NCBI GenBank assembly: GCA_015679605.1 | Contig: JAAAVE010000148.1 | Coordinates: forward strand, 8,962 to 29,880 | Length of the DNA stretch: 20,919 bases | Origin: Podila epigama | Taxonomy: Eukaryota; Mortierellomycota; Mortierellomycetes; Mortierellales; Mortierellaceae | Direction: 5' to 3' | Part shown: positions 1 through 9,500 of the stretch, in pieces | Layout: each line of letters begins with the position of its first letter | How positions within the stretch are numbered: the stretch's first letter is position 1 | Notes under the pieces: generated by a model | What the model was told of the DNA's origin: nothing | Database searches by the model: none | Seen by the model: the letters and a program-made list of their open reading frames with translations, nothing else | Made by a program: the position numbers and the translations under genes

Positions 1-1464
1 ATTCGACGCAGAAGTCAAGATGGCATTGGCGGCTGCGGCCATCATGGAACTGGATTCGACTGCCGCGAGAGCTGCAGCAATGGTCATGGCCGCTTGGTTC
101 GGGTAAGGTCCAAAGAGCAATGGGTTGGTCAGACCTGATTGATGAGCACGCAGAGCAGCGATGAGGTTCGGATGCGAGTGCTCAATGTGGTACTTTAAAC
201 CATTCAGGTTCTTGTAGCGCTTGCCACACTCGAGAAAGGTGCAAAGATACGGCTTGTTCTCGGGATTGTCATCACCACACATGCCCGACGAAGAACAATG
301 GCCATGTAGATTATGATATTTGAGACCATTTGGGTTCTTGTATGACTTATCGCAGCCCTGAACAGTGCATCGGTAAGGCTTGTCACCAGAGTTGTTGTTG
401 TTGGGCTTGGACATGTCCTCGATCATACTAAAGACCTCATCTCGTTGACGGAGCAGCTCAATCGTATTAGCCGGTGTACCGCCCGGAGTGAGGAACAAGG
501 GCAGCGGCCTACCATTCAGCAAACCATTCAGTACTGAAGGTTGAGGACCAGCCCCAGACCGCGCGTCATTCGAGCCTGGCCCAGGGAAGGCACCCTGAGG
601 ATGAGGATGAGGATGAGGATGAGGATGGCCCGCGAGTCCGAGACCGTTGTTTGGGCGTGGAGGATATCCAGTAGTATGAGTATGATTATGGGCATTGTTT
701 TGGCTATTGAATGGATGCTGCCCAGCTCCATTGGGTAAACCCATCTTATTGTTGTTATTATTGTTGTTGCTGTTGATCATAGTTCCATCCGAGAGCTGAG
801 ATCGTTGACTAGATTCGACTGCTTGTCGTTTCATCAAAGGCCCCGGAATCGCCGTTGTAGAATCCGGTGGCCCGCGAACGGTTCGGACAATGGCGTTTGA
901 AAATGCAGAGCCATTATCACCGTTCTCACCATCTCCATGGTCATCCTCAGAGTAGATATCGGCCAACGACACGACAGCCTTGCGCTTGTTGGGCACAGCT
1001 GAAAAGGCTTCCAGTGCATGTGTGGTAGGATTGTGATAAGGTGGGAAACTTGGGATAAGATCGCCGTCTGGACTATAAAAGGGATGTGGAGCATGGTGAT
1101 GATGATGATGATGGTGCATTGGGGACTGAGTAGATCTACTCCAACCTCGGAGTGGATAGTTGAGCGAGGCAGTATCTGTGCTACCGCCACTCTGACTTCC
1201 ACGACCACTGGAGCTGGATCCGGAACCATGTGCGGAGGACGAGGATGGGCTAGATGGGGCAGAGTCTGAATCGCTCCATCCATCCTCGTCAAAGAATTCT
1301 GACTCATGTTCACCACTGAGCTCGTCCTCGTCTTCCTCAAAGCGGACATGGCATTCTTCGTAATGCTGCAATAGATCGTGGAGGTCGACGAGGACGAGGC
1401 CACAGCAGTTAAAGTCGCGACAAAAGGCAGTCTCGAACTCACGGGTTCGAGCATTGTCAGCCAT
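1..1464 (-). CDS. SFP1: SFP1-like C2H2 zinc-finger transcription factor (partial, C-terminus beyond the left edge)
   Basis: One uninterrupted frame of 488 codons runs from an ATG at 1464 to base 1 with no stop, so the C-terminus lies outside the window. Two C-terminal C2H2 fingers are clear: C366-x4-C371-x12-H384-x4-H389 and C408-x4-C413-x12-H426-x4-H431. Both carry the YKNxNGLKYH core typical of the Sfp1 family. A third, N-terminal finger-like element spans about residues 15-39 (CCGL...LHDLLQHYEECH), also typical of fungal Sfp1-like proteins. A basic KRK at 160-162 is followed by AVVSLADIYS. Low-complexity segments are an acidic/Ser-rich stretch at about 43-85, eight consecutive His at 117-124, an Asn run, five His-Pro pairs at 280-289, and an Ala-rich tail. 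In yeast, Sfp1 is a nuclear activator of ribosomal-protein and ribosome-biogenesis genes downstream of TOR; that role here is inferred from the family. The in-frame start gives the conserved N-terminus, and no intron is needed. Confidence 0.86.
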   Translation of the reverse strand, partial: MADNARTREFETAFCRDFNCCGLVLVDLHDLLQHYEECHVRFEEDEDELSGEHESEFFDEDGWSDSDSAPSSPSSSSAHGSGSSSSGRGSQSGGSTDTASLNYPLRGWSRSTQSPMHHHHHHHHAPHPFYSPDGDLIPSFPPYHNPTTHALEAFSAVPNKRKAVVSLADIYSEDDHGDGENGDNGSAFSNAIVRTVRGPPDSTTAIPGPLMKRQAVESSQRSQLSDGTMINSNNNNNNNKMGLPNGAGQHPFNSQNNAHNHTHTTGYPPRPNNGLGLAGHPHPHPHPHPQGAFPGPGSNDARSGAGPQPSVLNGLLNGRPLPLFLTPGGTPANTIELLRQRDEVFSMIEDMSKPNNNNSGDKPYRCTVQGCDKSYKNPNGLKYHNLHGHCSSSGMCGDDNPENKPYLCTFLECGKRYKNLNGLKYHIEHSHPNLIAALRAHQSGLTNPLLFGPYPNQAAMTIAAALAAVESSSMMAAAANAILTSASN

Positions 1465-1474
1465 GGGTGAACAT
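1457..1474 (-). promoter_or_regulatory. Short upstream ORF overlapping the SFP1-like start codon
   Basis: On the minus strand an ATG at 1474-1472 opens a five-codon frame (MFTHG) that stops at 1459-1457, just past the main ATG at 1464-1462. Its start context is poor (T at -3, T at +4); the main ATG has G at +4. The overlap is seen directly. Whether it is in the mature mRNA, or affects translation, is inference. Confidence 0.4.
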
Positions 1475-1650
1475 GGAAGGGTCTGTGTTCGACCTGTACC
1501 AAAGTCACTGTCCAAGCTGTATGCCGTTTTTTTTGTTTGTTTCGAAAACCAATGGCAATAATGGCAATGGGGAAGAAGAAATGACGCGTAAAGAAGCATT
1601 AACGAATTGAAATTTAAAGTTAGCATAGTGACACAAATCAGTGTGATGTG

Positions 1651-1655
1651 ATTGG
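1651..1655 (-). promoter_or_regulatory. CCAAT box upstream of the SFP1-like gene
   Basis: The minus strand reads CAGCCAATCA here, a very good match to the consensus bound by the HAP/NF-Y complex. It lies about 190 nt upstream of the SFP1-like ATG, a plausible promoter distance if the leader is short. Confidence 0.4.
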
Positions 1656-1740
1656 CTGATGATGGGATATGTCTCACTCCCAAAAGGGCAAATTGTGTGA
1701 GGCGCGTGAGGATGATGCGAATGGAGTTTGGTGGAAGGGA

Positions 1741-1832
1741 GTGTGAGAGTATGAGTGTGAGTATGAGTGTGAATATGAGTGTGGGTGAGTAAGGGATGAG
1801 CGAGTGAGTGCGCGAGTGAGTGAGTGAGTGAA
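1741..1832. repeat. GTGAGT/ATGAGTGT-type simple repeat
   Basis: About 90 nt of imperfect GAGTGT, GTGAGTAT and GAGTGAGT units ends in a run of GTGA tetramers. On the minus (SFP1 sense) strand this is an almost pure CA/CT-rich pyrimidine tract of ACTC units. It creates open frames of Ser/His/Thr-rich peptide that I do not regard as coding. Confidence 0.75.
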
Positions 1833-3000
1833 AAGAGTGGACTTTATTTTGGGCACATACACATATGATTGAATGATGTGTACGAAGCGAAAGTGTTCGT
1901 GAAAGTTCTCTGAGGCAAAGGGAGCGAACAAAGAGTGTACTGCACTGTCATGAGGCCTTTCTTTTTTACATACAACACAAACAACTTACTCAAATGTAGA
2001 AGACAGGAAGGGGTATTGCTGGATTAATGGTGTGGATTGGCGACTGGAGGAGAATTGCTGATGAAGTTGCTTTAGTCGTGGAGACTGGATGTCGATGGGG
2101 GCAGGCATGATATGTGACACGGTGTGATGGACAAGTGACAGGAGGAGGGTTGACTGAGGGAGAATGAGGATGAAGGTAAGACTGACAAGATGTAAATGAT
2201 GTTGTATTAAGGTAGGAGTGTGAGTAAGGTGAAATGGAAGTATAGAAAAGAAACAGGATGGTATGCGTGAACAAAAAGGTCGAGTGAAAGTGTGATGCAA
2301 GGAGATTACAGTAGATGTATGATGAGATTTCGATGACAAGATATGAAATGGAAAAAGTAAAGGAGTAGCGAATGACGAGGTGGCCTTTTCACAAATAGCT
2401 GGTCTACTTTGGTTGCTTGAGCTGAGTCCCACACAATATGTCTGACTTTGCGCAATGTTGTTTCACTCACGATGTAGGTGTGAGTGAGTGGGCAAGAGGG
2501 AGTGGACGTGGGAAGATGGACCCAATTGAACAACTGAACGAATGCGGGGCGTGCCGAGTGTCCAAAGGATTTGGGGGAGGGATGAAATAAATGAGAAAGA
2601 GAGAAATGTAAAAAAGAAAGAAGCAAGTTTTGCGGACTACAGGAGAGAAGCCATTAGGAAGCCATATGCGCAAAAAGGTAAGGATCATTCTTTCCAGCTA
2701 CTGTTGTGTGTGTCCATGAAATTGCACTGTTTACCCCACCCCACTCCATCCGCCACCTCTGTCGATCCTCGGTTCGATTTCGAGGGTGAAACGGAGTGGG
2801 GATTGTCTCGCGTAGCAAAAGGAAAAAGGATGCGCCAGCACGGGTACCAGCGCAAGTACAGTTTTAAAGAGTATTGCCAGTATGACTGGCGGGCAAAAGA
2901 CTAACTAACTTGAAGTTTTATCCTTAATTGACCATTGTTCAATTAAACATTGAATATCTCCCTCACTCAAAAACCCTCCAAAGGTTCAACTCCATTTGAA

Positions 3001-3020
3001 ATGGATGGATGGATGGATTT
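3001..3020. repeat. GGAT tetranucleotide repeat
   Basis: Four tandem ATGG/GGAT units lie in the 3' flank of VPS2, followed by looser GGATTTGG and GGATGG units to about 3050. Confidence 0.6.
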
Positions 3021-3279
3021 GTTTGGATTTGGATGGGCAAATGGATGGCCATCTCCTCAATTAGCACTAGTCCATTTGGAACAACACATATTTGCATACG
3101 CGTGTCAGAAACAGGTCTAGGCCATTTTGAGATCGATTTTTTTACCTTCAATGTGAATTTGTATGCTTGGTGTATTTTTGGGCATATGTGGGCATTTGTG
3201 TGTCCGTGTGCATTACGGCACTGTGTATTTGTGGGCATTTGTAGCTGTGGCTGTGTCTCCAATGGATCGGGACTTCGAT

Positions 3280-4448
3280 CTACTCCCGCCGAAGACTGTC
3301 AAGCCGCGCCATGAGCGCTGCCTCCTCTGCATCCTCATCCACACTTCCCGCTGCGACTGCGATACGCTCACGTTCCGGCAGAGGTGACTTGATGGCCGTC
3401 CTTGGAACGGCAGCCATCTGGATGGGAATGGAAAGAAGAAAGAGTGAGTTAGCAATAGGTCTCCTTTTGAGCTCCAAGGTATCCACCCGCATCGCTCCCA
3501 ATTCGAGATGACTCTTACCGGCCCTGAGATATCCAGGCCAATCTCGTCCAAGACTTGCTCCAAAATGCCGTCCTGCTCCTCTTCGTCGTCTTCCTCGCCC
3601 ACCGCCTCATCAATCGTATCAGACATCATCTCGTCCTTCATATCCATAATCTCACTCTCCTTCTCAAAGGCCATCATGATCTGTTGGATTTGCGGCAAGT
3701 TCATGGACTTGTTCATCGTGCCCATAGCCTATGATAATACATCGAGTGCATGTTTCCCCGTGCACACCGTACAATAATGTGAGCAAGAAGAAGCAGAGTC
3801 GAAAATGTAAACAGTGCAAGAGCATGTCTTGTTTTTTTTTACCCTTGTCGCTCCTTTCATGGCCTGTGCCATTTGTTGGCTCGAGTTCATGCTCTATTGC
3901 GTTGCACAGAGATTATGAGTCCCAAGAGCAAATTGGTCAAAAACCCCCATTTGTACATGATACACCGGTCGTTATCTACGAACCTGGATTCGAAGTCCAA
4001 CGGCTTGGAGCTGTGTCTTCATTTGATAAAACTTTTGAACATGTCTACGAGTCCGGATGAGATCTTTGGCCATGACCTTGCAGGCATTCTAAAATTGGTT
4101 TCTATTTTAATAACATGACTTTTTTTGGTTTTCTTTCGCTCCAAAGAAAAAAAAAAGAAAAAGAAAAAAGAAAAAAGGATCTTACCATCTGGCCTGCCTT
4201 TGCTGCCCGTTTGATATCCGCAACGATCTTGCTTTCCTGCTTTTCAAGTTTCATCCGTTCCCTATCCAGTTCTCGCTGAGCCCTGTTCAGCGCTCGCTGA
4301 TGAGCCCTCAATGCCTCTGCTGGCGACTTTCGACCAAGAAGGTAGTTCTACAAGAATACAATTTTTTTTTGTCCTGTTCAATCTTATAGTTTTTATTTGT
4401 TTGACAGCTCCAAAGAAAAAACGCAAGTCTTTTTTTTCATACCAACAT
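3280..4448 (-). CDS. VPS2: ESCRT-III subunit Vps2 / CHMP2A
   Basis: Six coding exons on the minus strand: 4448-4443, 4347-4186, 4088-3984, 3893-3843, 3728-3519 and 3417-3280. All junctions are phase 0 with GT-AG ends, and introns are 90-114 nt. The product is 223 residues against 222 for human CHMP2A. It starts MLNYLLGRKSPAEALRAHQR and has the basic helical N-terminus (RALNRAQRELDRER) and the conserved AKDLIRTRRHVQKF and NLPQIQQIMMAFEKESEIMD segments. An acidic stretch (EEDDEEEQD) precedes LDEIGLDIS, and the C-terminus is a MIM1-like helix (LMARLDSLRRE) of the type that binds the Vps4 MIT domain. In the family, Vps2 acts with Vps24 to cap Snf7 filaments and recruit Vps4 at endosomes for multivesicular-body sorting. 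The first coding exon holds only ATG TTG. It was chosen because it supplies a start, a GTATGA donor and the expected length. FEX lies upstream on the same strand. Confidence 0.92.
4138..4421 (-). repeat. Dispersed 15-mer shared by VPS2 introns 1 and 2
   Basis: GCTCCAAAGAAAAAA occurs at 4138-4152 (intron 2) and 4407-4421 (intron 1). Its CTCCAAAGA core recurs at 4580-4588, upstream of the gene. In gene sense it reads TTTTTTCTTTGGAGC, and it lies 21-47 nt downstream of each donor. Confidence 0.45.
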
Positions 4449-4773
4449 TGTATCTATATTTCTCAGCTGTTGTTCCTTGTTTATATGAGATTAAAGATGA
4501 AGTAATGGTGATGTGAAATGAGGGATTGTTTTACATGCATGCCTCATTTACAAATAATATTTAAAAAAGCCATATTTTTCTCCAAAGAGGGGCTTTTTGC
4601 GTCAACACAGAGCATGTAATATCAACCCGCATACAACTGCGCCGTTGGCACATTGCGGCAAATTGCCACGTTTTGTGTCCATGACCTCCTCGTACAACAA
4701 CCACAGTATCCAAACCAGGCACAGCATGGAGAACGAACAAGACGCTGAAAGAAGCTTGCGACTTTACTTGTAT
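4449..4773. other. VPS2 upstream / FEX downstream interval
   Basis: This 325-nt AT-rich gap between two minus-strand genes should hold the VPS2 promoter and the FEX 3' end. No coding potential was recognised. It contains the inverted repeat at 4564-4598. Confidence 0.55.
4564..4598. repeat. Short inverted repeat (8-bp perfect stem)
   Basis: AAAAAGCC at 4564-4571 pairs perfectly with GGCTTTTT at 4591-4598 across a 19-nt loop. It lies about 180 nt downstream of the FEX stop and 120 nt upstream of the VPS2 ATG. It might be a transcript 3'-end hairpin or a protein-binding palindrome, or chance in AT-rich DNA. Confidence 0.35.
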
Positions 4774-6363
4774 TCATCCACACGCGTTGTCCCGTATGGT
4801 CTGTCCTGGACGTGTCCAAACAAAGGTACCCAAGATGACCAGCATCCCAACCTGCGCAACAATAGCCGATACACTTGCGTAAAAGTAGGCTGCTTTTCTT
4901 GGTAGCAATCTGCATTCCATGACAAACGTTGAGATTGTTGTCAGACACCCTACAAAAATTTGAACAGGAATTTGTTAATATTTCTTTTTCCATAACAACC
5001 CTGGATGCGAACAAAAAAGCATTGGTCATGGACATGAGCATGTCAATGGAGTCAAACTCTCCAGTCGCTCAGTCAAAGAAAAGAAAAATTCAGACATTTA
5101 CCACAGAATCCATCTTGTATTCCACCAACAATCATCTGGCATCCGATAGAGCGCCTAACAGTAGCCGGGGAATACTGCAGCACAACAGCACCTGCCAACA
5201 CGAGGGTGCCCAGAATGTTGGCCATAAACGTGCCCAAAGGAAAGTGACTCACCCGTGGGTTAAATCTTGAGAGATACCACCGAAGAATCGCACCCAAGGG
5301 CGCCATGCAACACGTTAATACTGTTGACCGCCAAGTCGCCTGCGACCGGTCATCCATGCAAACACATGTAACCACGACTGCTACCCATAAACAGAGACCA
5401 AAACTAATAAGAAGACGATGGATGAGCGTAGTGTTGACACCGTTGGTTGACAAAGGGACGGCGATATGCGGTTGCTTTGTACGTTGGTCTCGGTCATGTT
5501 GTTCTTGTTCTTGTTGTTGATGTTGTATCTGTGATGGACTGGATGCATTGGATCGTGGAGATGAGTTGCTTAGAGAATGGCGTCTCTTGCTATCTTTTAT
5601 CCTGGAAAGAAATGCATCCCCTAGGTGCATGCCAACTTGTAGACTTCCGATAGCCACCGCCAGCGTCACTACCAATTCTGAAATGGCTGAAAGAATCTAC
5701 AGGTCGAGGGACATGTTACGATTCTTTTTCTTTTTTGTTGTAACGTAATAAAAAAGTGATGCGCTTCAAACATATACACTCAACAGGTAGTCTTACATTT
5801 TGCAATGGATGTCGTTCAATCCTGGTTGGGTTAATGAGTTCTTCAAACATACCCAAGTTCCAAGACGAAAATGTTGTCAGTGACCCACAGAAGCCTGATG
5901 TGAGTGCAACATATACCATCGGACCAAGAGGTCTCCCGAGAGGGACATTTTTCCTCATTGACCCCGCAATAGCACCCGTCCTATCATCATCACCACCAAG
6001 CCTTCCACCTTCCTCGATCCACGATCGCATCGAGACAAAGAACCCCATGAAAAGACATCCTACGGACTGCGGCCATGCCAGACTAAAAACCTGCTGACCC
6101 GGAAATGTGACAATGTACCTGAGGCCAAGACGGGTGAGGACACCCAGGATGGAAAAGGGTATGAGCATGGCTGGTAAAAGTATAGCCGTATACACACGTT
6201 CTGCTATGGACATGGGTGTATTGGCACTGCTAGGATAAGTAGGATAAGTGACATTCAGGATTGAATCCGATGCCAAGGGCAATGCATCATTTTGCCCCAC
6301 GTTGAGAGACGAGGGAGGTGTCCGTGGTATGGAGTGAACAATGTGGTTGTCAGAAAGTGTCAT
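4774..6363 (-). CDS. FEX1: Two-domain fluoride exporter (FEX / CrcB-Fluc family)
   Basis: Three exons on the minus strand: 6363-5797, 5696-5102 and 4949-4774 (introns 100 and 152 nt), giving 445 residues. The protein is a fused pair of CrcB domains, as is usual in eukaryotes. Domain 1 has GVLTRLGLRY at 74-83 and GFCGSLTTFSSW at 157-168. Domain 2 has APLGAILRWYLSRFNP, PLGTFMANILGT (N349) and GFCGCLTTISTF at 385-396. The domains are joined by a basic, Ser/Gln-rich linker (about 218-266) that is probably cytosolic. FEX proteins sit in the plasma membrane and expel fluoride ion. The halves are unequal: domain 1 has WPQSVGC where domain 2 keeps Asn, and each half keeps only one of the two motif phenylalanines. 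The ATG at 6363 is the first Met in frame; the reading frame extends 72 nt further upstream without one. The terminal exon ends at TGA 4776-4774. Confidence 0.9.
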
Positions 6364-6520
6364 TGCCCTCCTCCAAAGTGTGTCATTGAAAGAATGAATT
6401 TGCAAAGAGATGCAGAACAAAAAAGGGTTAAGCACTAAAAATTAATATTGTAAAACGAGAAATCGGATTTCAAAGAGAAAACCGTTGACAAATTTGCAAC
6501 AATGTAAAGTGGTAAATAAA

Positions 6521-9500
6521 CTATGCGAGAGGACGACCAGAAAATTGGGACGTCGGTGGTGCTTGGTAGAGTGGACCACCAGCATCCTTGTCCATCAATG
6601 TCTCTTCACAAAACCCCAGAAACTTTAGGAGCGCCGGTTTGATCGAGCGAATTGTGAACCGACTGCGGGTGTCAGGCAGCATGGGGTACTGGAGCCGAGG
6701 GATCGACTTGATGGTCTCCCCGGAAAGAAGGCATTTGAGTACTCGGAGCGTAAAATAATGTGAGCTCAGCCTCTTCCACAAAACTGAATATTGGAAAAAT
6801 ATGGCGCTCATTGGCAACGGTGAGTTCTAGAGAGATTTTTTTTAGGTACAAATACATTGCAGTTTAGAGACGTTGCTACGGATGTCAAATTCATAAGCTG
6901 TCAAAAGCATTGAACAGTGGACTATACACATACCGACAAGAAGAGATAGCTGACCGACCGTGGGATAGTCTCTGAAACAGCTGGGAAATCTCCAGCATGC
7001 CCTGAATATGAGTGAAAAGGTGAAAAGTGCTGCTGGTTGTCTTGATGTCTAAAATTTTGGCTACCAGGCTGTTGCCGCTGCCTGTGTTGAAGTTGCTGGT
7101 GTTGCTGTTGCAGATGTGATAAGCCATTGGTTGGTCCTTGCTGCATCACCGTATCAAACAAATCCCCGTATGGTTCTTCTGTTGATTCTCTTTGATCTTG
7201 AGGGATTTCAGAGCTTGAGGCCATTGACCGGGAAAGATGATCCATTTGTTGTTGCTTTTGCTGCTGCTGATGTTGTTGCTGGTGATCTGCAGAGACAGAA
7301 CGAAAGGAACTCACGACCCATCTGAGAGGAGTAGCCCTATCAAAAAAGAATCGCTCAGGACAAATTTCCAGACGGAGACCACCCGGCAATCGATTTGGGT
7401 CCTTTAGCCGTAATAGTATGGCAAAGAGTGGAAAGTGGTTTAAGCAGGCCAAGATCGTTTCCATTGTTGCTTGCATAAAAATAACCGCGACTCGACTCTA
7501 AAGAGGTCAACAAGTGTTTTATCATGCGGAATGAGGAAGGAGAAAAAAAGGAAAGGTATATGATCGTGCAAGTCAAGACGGAAATTAGGAAACATGACCA
7601 TATTAATAGGAGAGTGTGATAAAAGCGCCTCTGACCGAGTAATCCATCTTACCAAGGTAAAAGTCAGGTAATAGACCACAATGGTCGGAAACAGGAATGT
7701 CAATAGAGTGAACAGGATTGTTCCGAGCAAGAGTTGGTCCAAGTCGTAGTCGCATGAGTCAATTCGATGCCGAAGGGTATTCCTCTTTTTGCCTAGTTTT
7801 AAAAAAATAATACAAATATCGAATGTGTCAGTACAAGAGGTGAGGCAGCATAAAAAAAACAAAAAGATACATCTACATTGGCAAAAACGTTATTTGGACC
7901 ATACCTCGAAACAGGTTGAACAACGAATAGATAATAGTCAATTGCCAGTGAAATATCCGTGCCGCCACCATGTAGAACCAATATATGTGAAGCGTAGTAA
8001 AGGAAAGCAAGTCGGATACGAGTGAGAGAGACATGGTGGCTCCAAATACTCCAGAAACGCCAATGAGATTAATCACCATCGGCACCAAAGGCTCTAGCGA
8101 GATGATAAAGTCTGGAAGAGTGAAGCATTGCTTGTGTTGAGAGTCGTTTCCAAAAAAAAAAGCAACAGACCTCCATCGCAAGAGTGTAGGGGTGATAGAG
8201 CGATAAAAAAAAAGAGAGAAAAAAAATTCCGTACCTGCCCATAGCTCAATGAGCCATTTGAAGAGTTGACCCAAAAACGGGTTGAGTTCTGGATTCAGCT
8301 TTAGTCCAGCGGGGTATTCGTTCTTTGAGGTTAACCACTCGAGAACAGCCGATATAGAGTCAATCGTATAGTCCTTGACGTACCGCTGAAGTACCTCTGC
8401 CATGTACTTGTTGTTGCTTATCAGGAACGACCCAAAAGCAACTCCTATGATGATATCGTTTGCTACCAGCCACATACTGTTGTAAAAGCTGATATATTGA
8501 GCTCTGGTAATCGACATGTTTGTCCAGGCCTTTTTTCGGGCCATAAAGTACTGCCATGGCCAGAAGCACGCCTGTTGTAGTCGAAGATCAATCTGCTGCC
8601 CAGTCGTTGTCATGTCCTTGATCGCCATGCCATTGAACGCCCAATCTGGGAATTTGAGGTTTAGGATCCATAAACAAATCTCAACGATCAGCCTAAGCAC
8701 GAAGAGGACCATGATCAGGGGTCGGATTGTAAATGGCTGAATAATTGGCCACAAAGTCGTCACCGTCACGGCCACCTTGGATCGAACCTTCATGCTCAGG
8801 TCCACAGCAGAGTCTCTTACTGCCTCTGACATACTCCTGCCACGAGCACGCCGTCGAAGAAAGTTTTTAGCCTTGTTCCTCACTGCCTGCTCTGTTTCCC
8901 GAGATGCATTAATCTATGTGAGAGATACGGTTTTTTTTCTTGGCATCTTAGTCTCCTTTGCGATAAACTGGACTATGATATTACTTAACAAGATATGGTA
9001 ATTGGCCAAACAACACAATGCGAAAAAGAAGAAAGGATAGATACCTGCTGCAGCGTGACATTCATGTCATCAGTCACAGTGCGCCCTGATGACGACATGA
9101 AAAGGCGGGCATGCCCCGTCGACGACTTCATCCTCTTTTGCGCCGCCTTGGGACTTGTGGAGGCATCAAAGAGCGCGCCCGAAGCATTCACTTGGGAAAT
9201 GTCCAAGACCAGAGGATCCAGCGAAAGAAACTGGAACTTTCGTGCATCCGGCTGTTTGAAAAAAATGATTTCTGAACTCACATTGTTGTATCTGAACCCA
9301 CAGCAGTGAAGACTCCTATAAGAGACATATCCCAGGAAAGATGATCATGATTAGGTCTTCCTTGTCCATGCTTGCCATTGGTTCATTTTGTCACATAGTC
9401 TGATTGCAATAACTAAATACATCCACTCGTATCCGATAACGAATGACATCTTACTTGAGCGATGGGATATATGTGGGCTTGATCTCAATGGTGAGCCAGA

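Larger units (their letters stand above)
1475..3279. other. Gene-poor 1.8-kb interval between the SFP1-like gene and VPS2
   Basis: No frame here resembles a protein family. The longest, 2542-2904 on the plus strand (120 codons), is compositionally ordinary but unrecognised and has no supporting context. The minus-strand frames at 1986-2688 are Ser/His/Phe/Leu-rich translations of pyrimidine-rich DNA. The interval has a CCAAT box, simple repeats, a good splice donor on the minus strand near 1986 (GTAAGT) and several CAG acceptors at 1485-1520, so a spliced 5' leader for the SFP1-like gene is possible. It must also hold the 3' end of VPS2, which is transcribed toward it. Confidence 0.5.

Noticed and set aside
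834-1508. 224-codon minus-strand frame overlapping the SFP1-like gene
   Set aside because: It lacks an ATG start and is a shifted-frame shadow of the SFP1 coding sequence, which has clear zinc fingers and an uninterrupted frame.
1986-2688. Several overlapping minus-strand frames rich in Ser, His, Phe and Leu
   Set aside because: They are translations of pyrimidine-rich repeat DNA in more than one frame at once, the pattern of low-complexity non-coding sequence.
2542-2904. 120-codon plus-strand frame in the SFP1-VPS2 gap
   Set aside because: No recognisable motif, no splice or promoter context, and an ordinary length for chance in this composition. It is kept only as a remote possibility in the interval entry.
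3508-3777. Plus-strand Ser-rich frame across VPS2 exon 5
   Set aside because: It is an antisense shadow of the acidic Vps2 tail (Glu/Asp codons read as Ser on the other strand).
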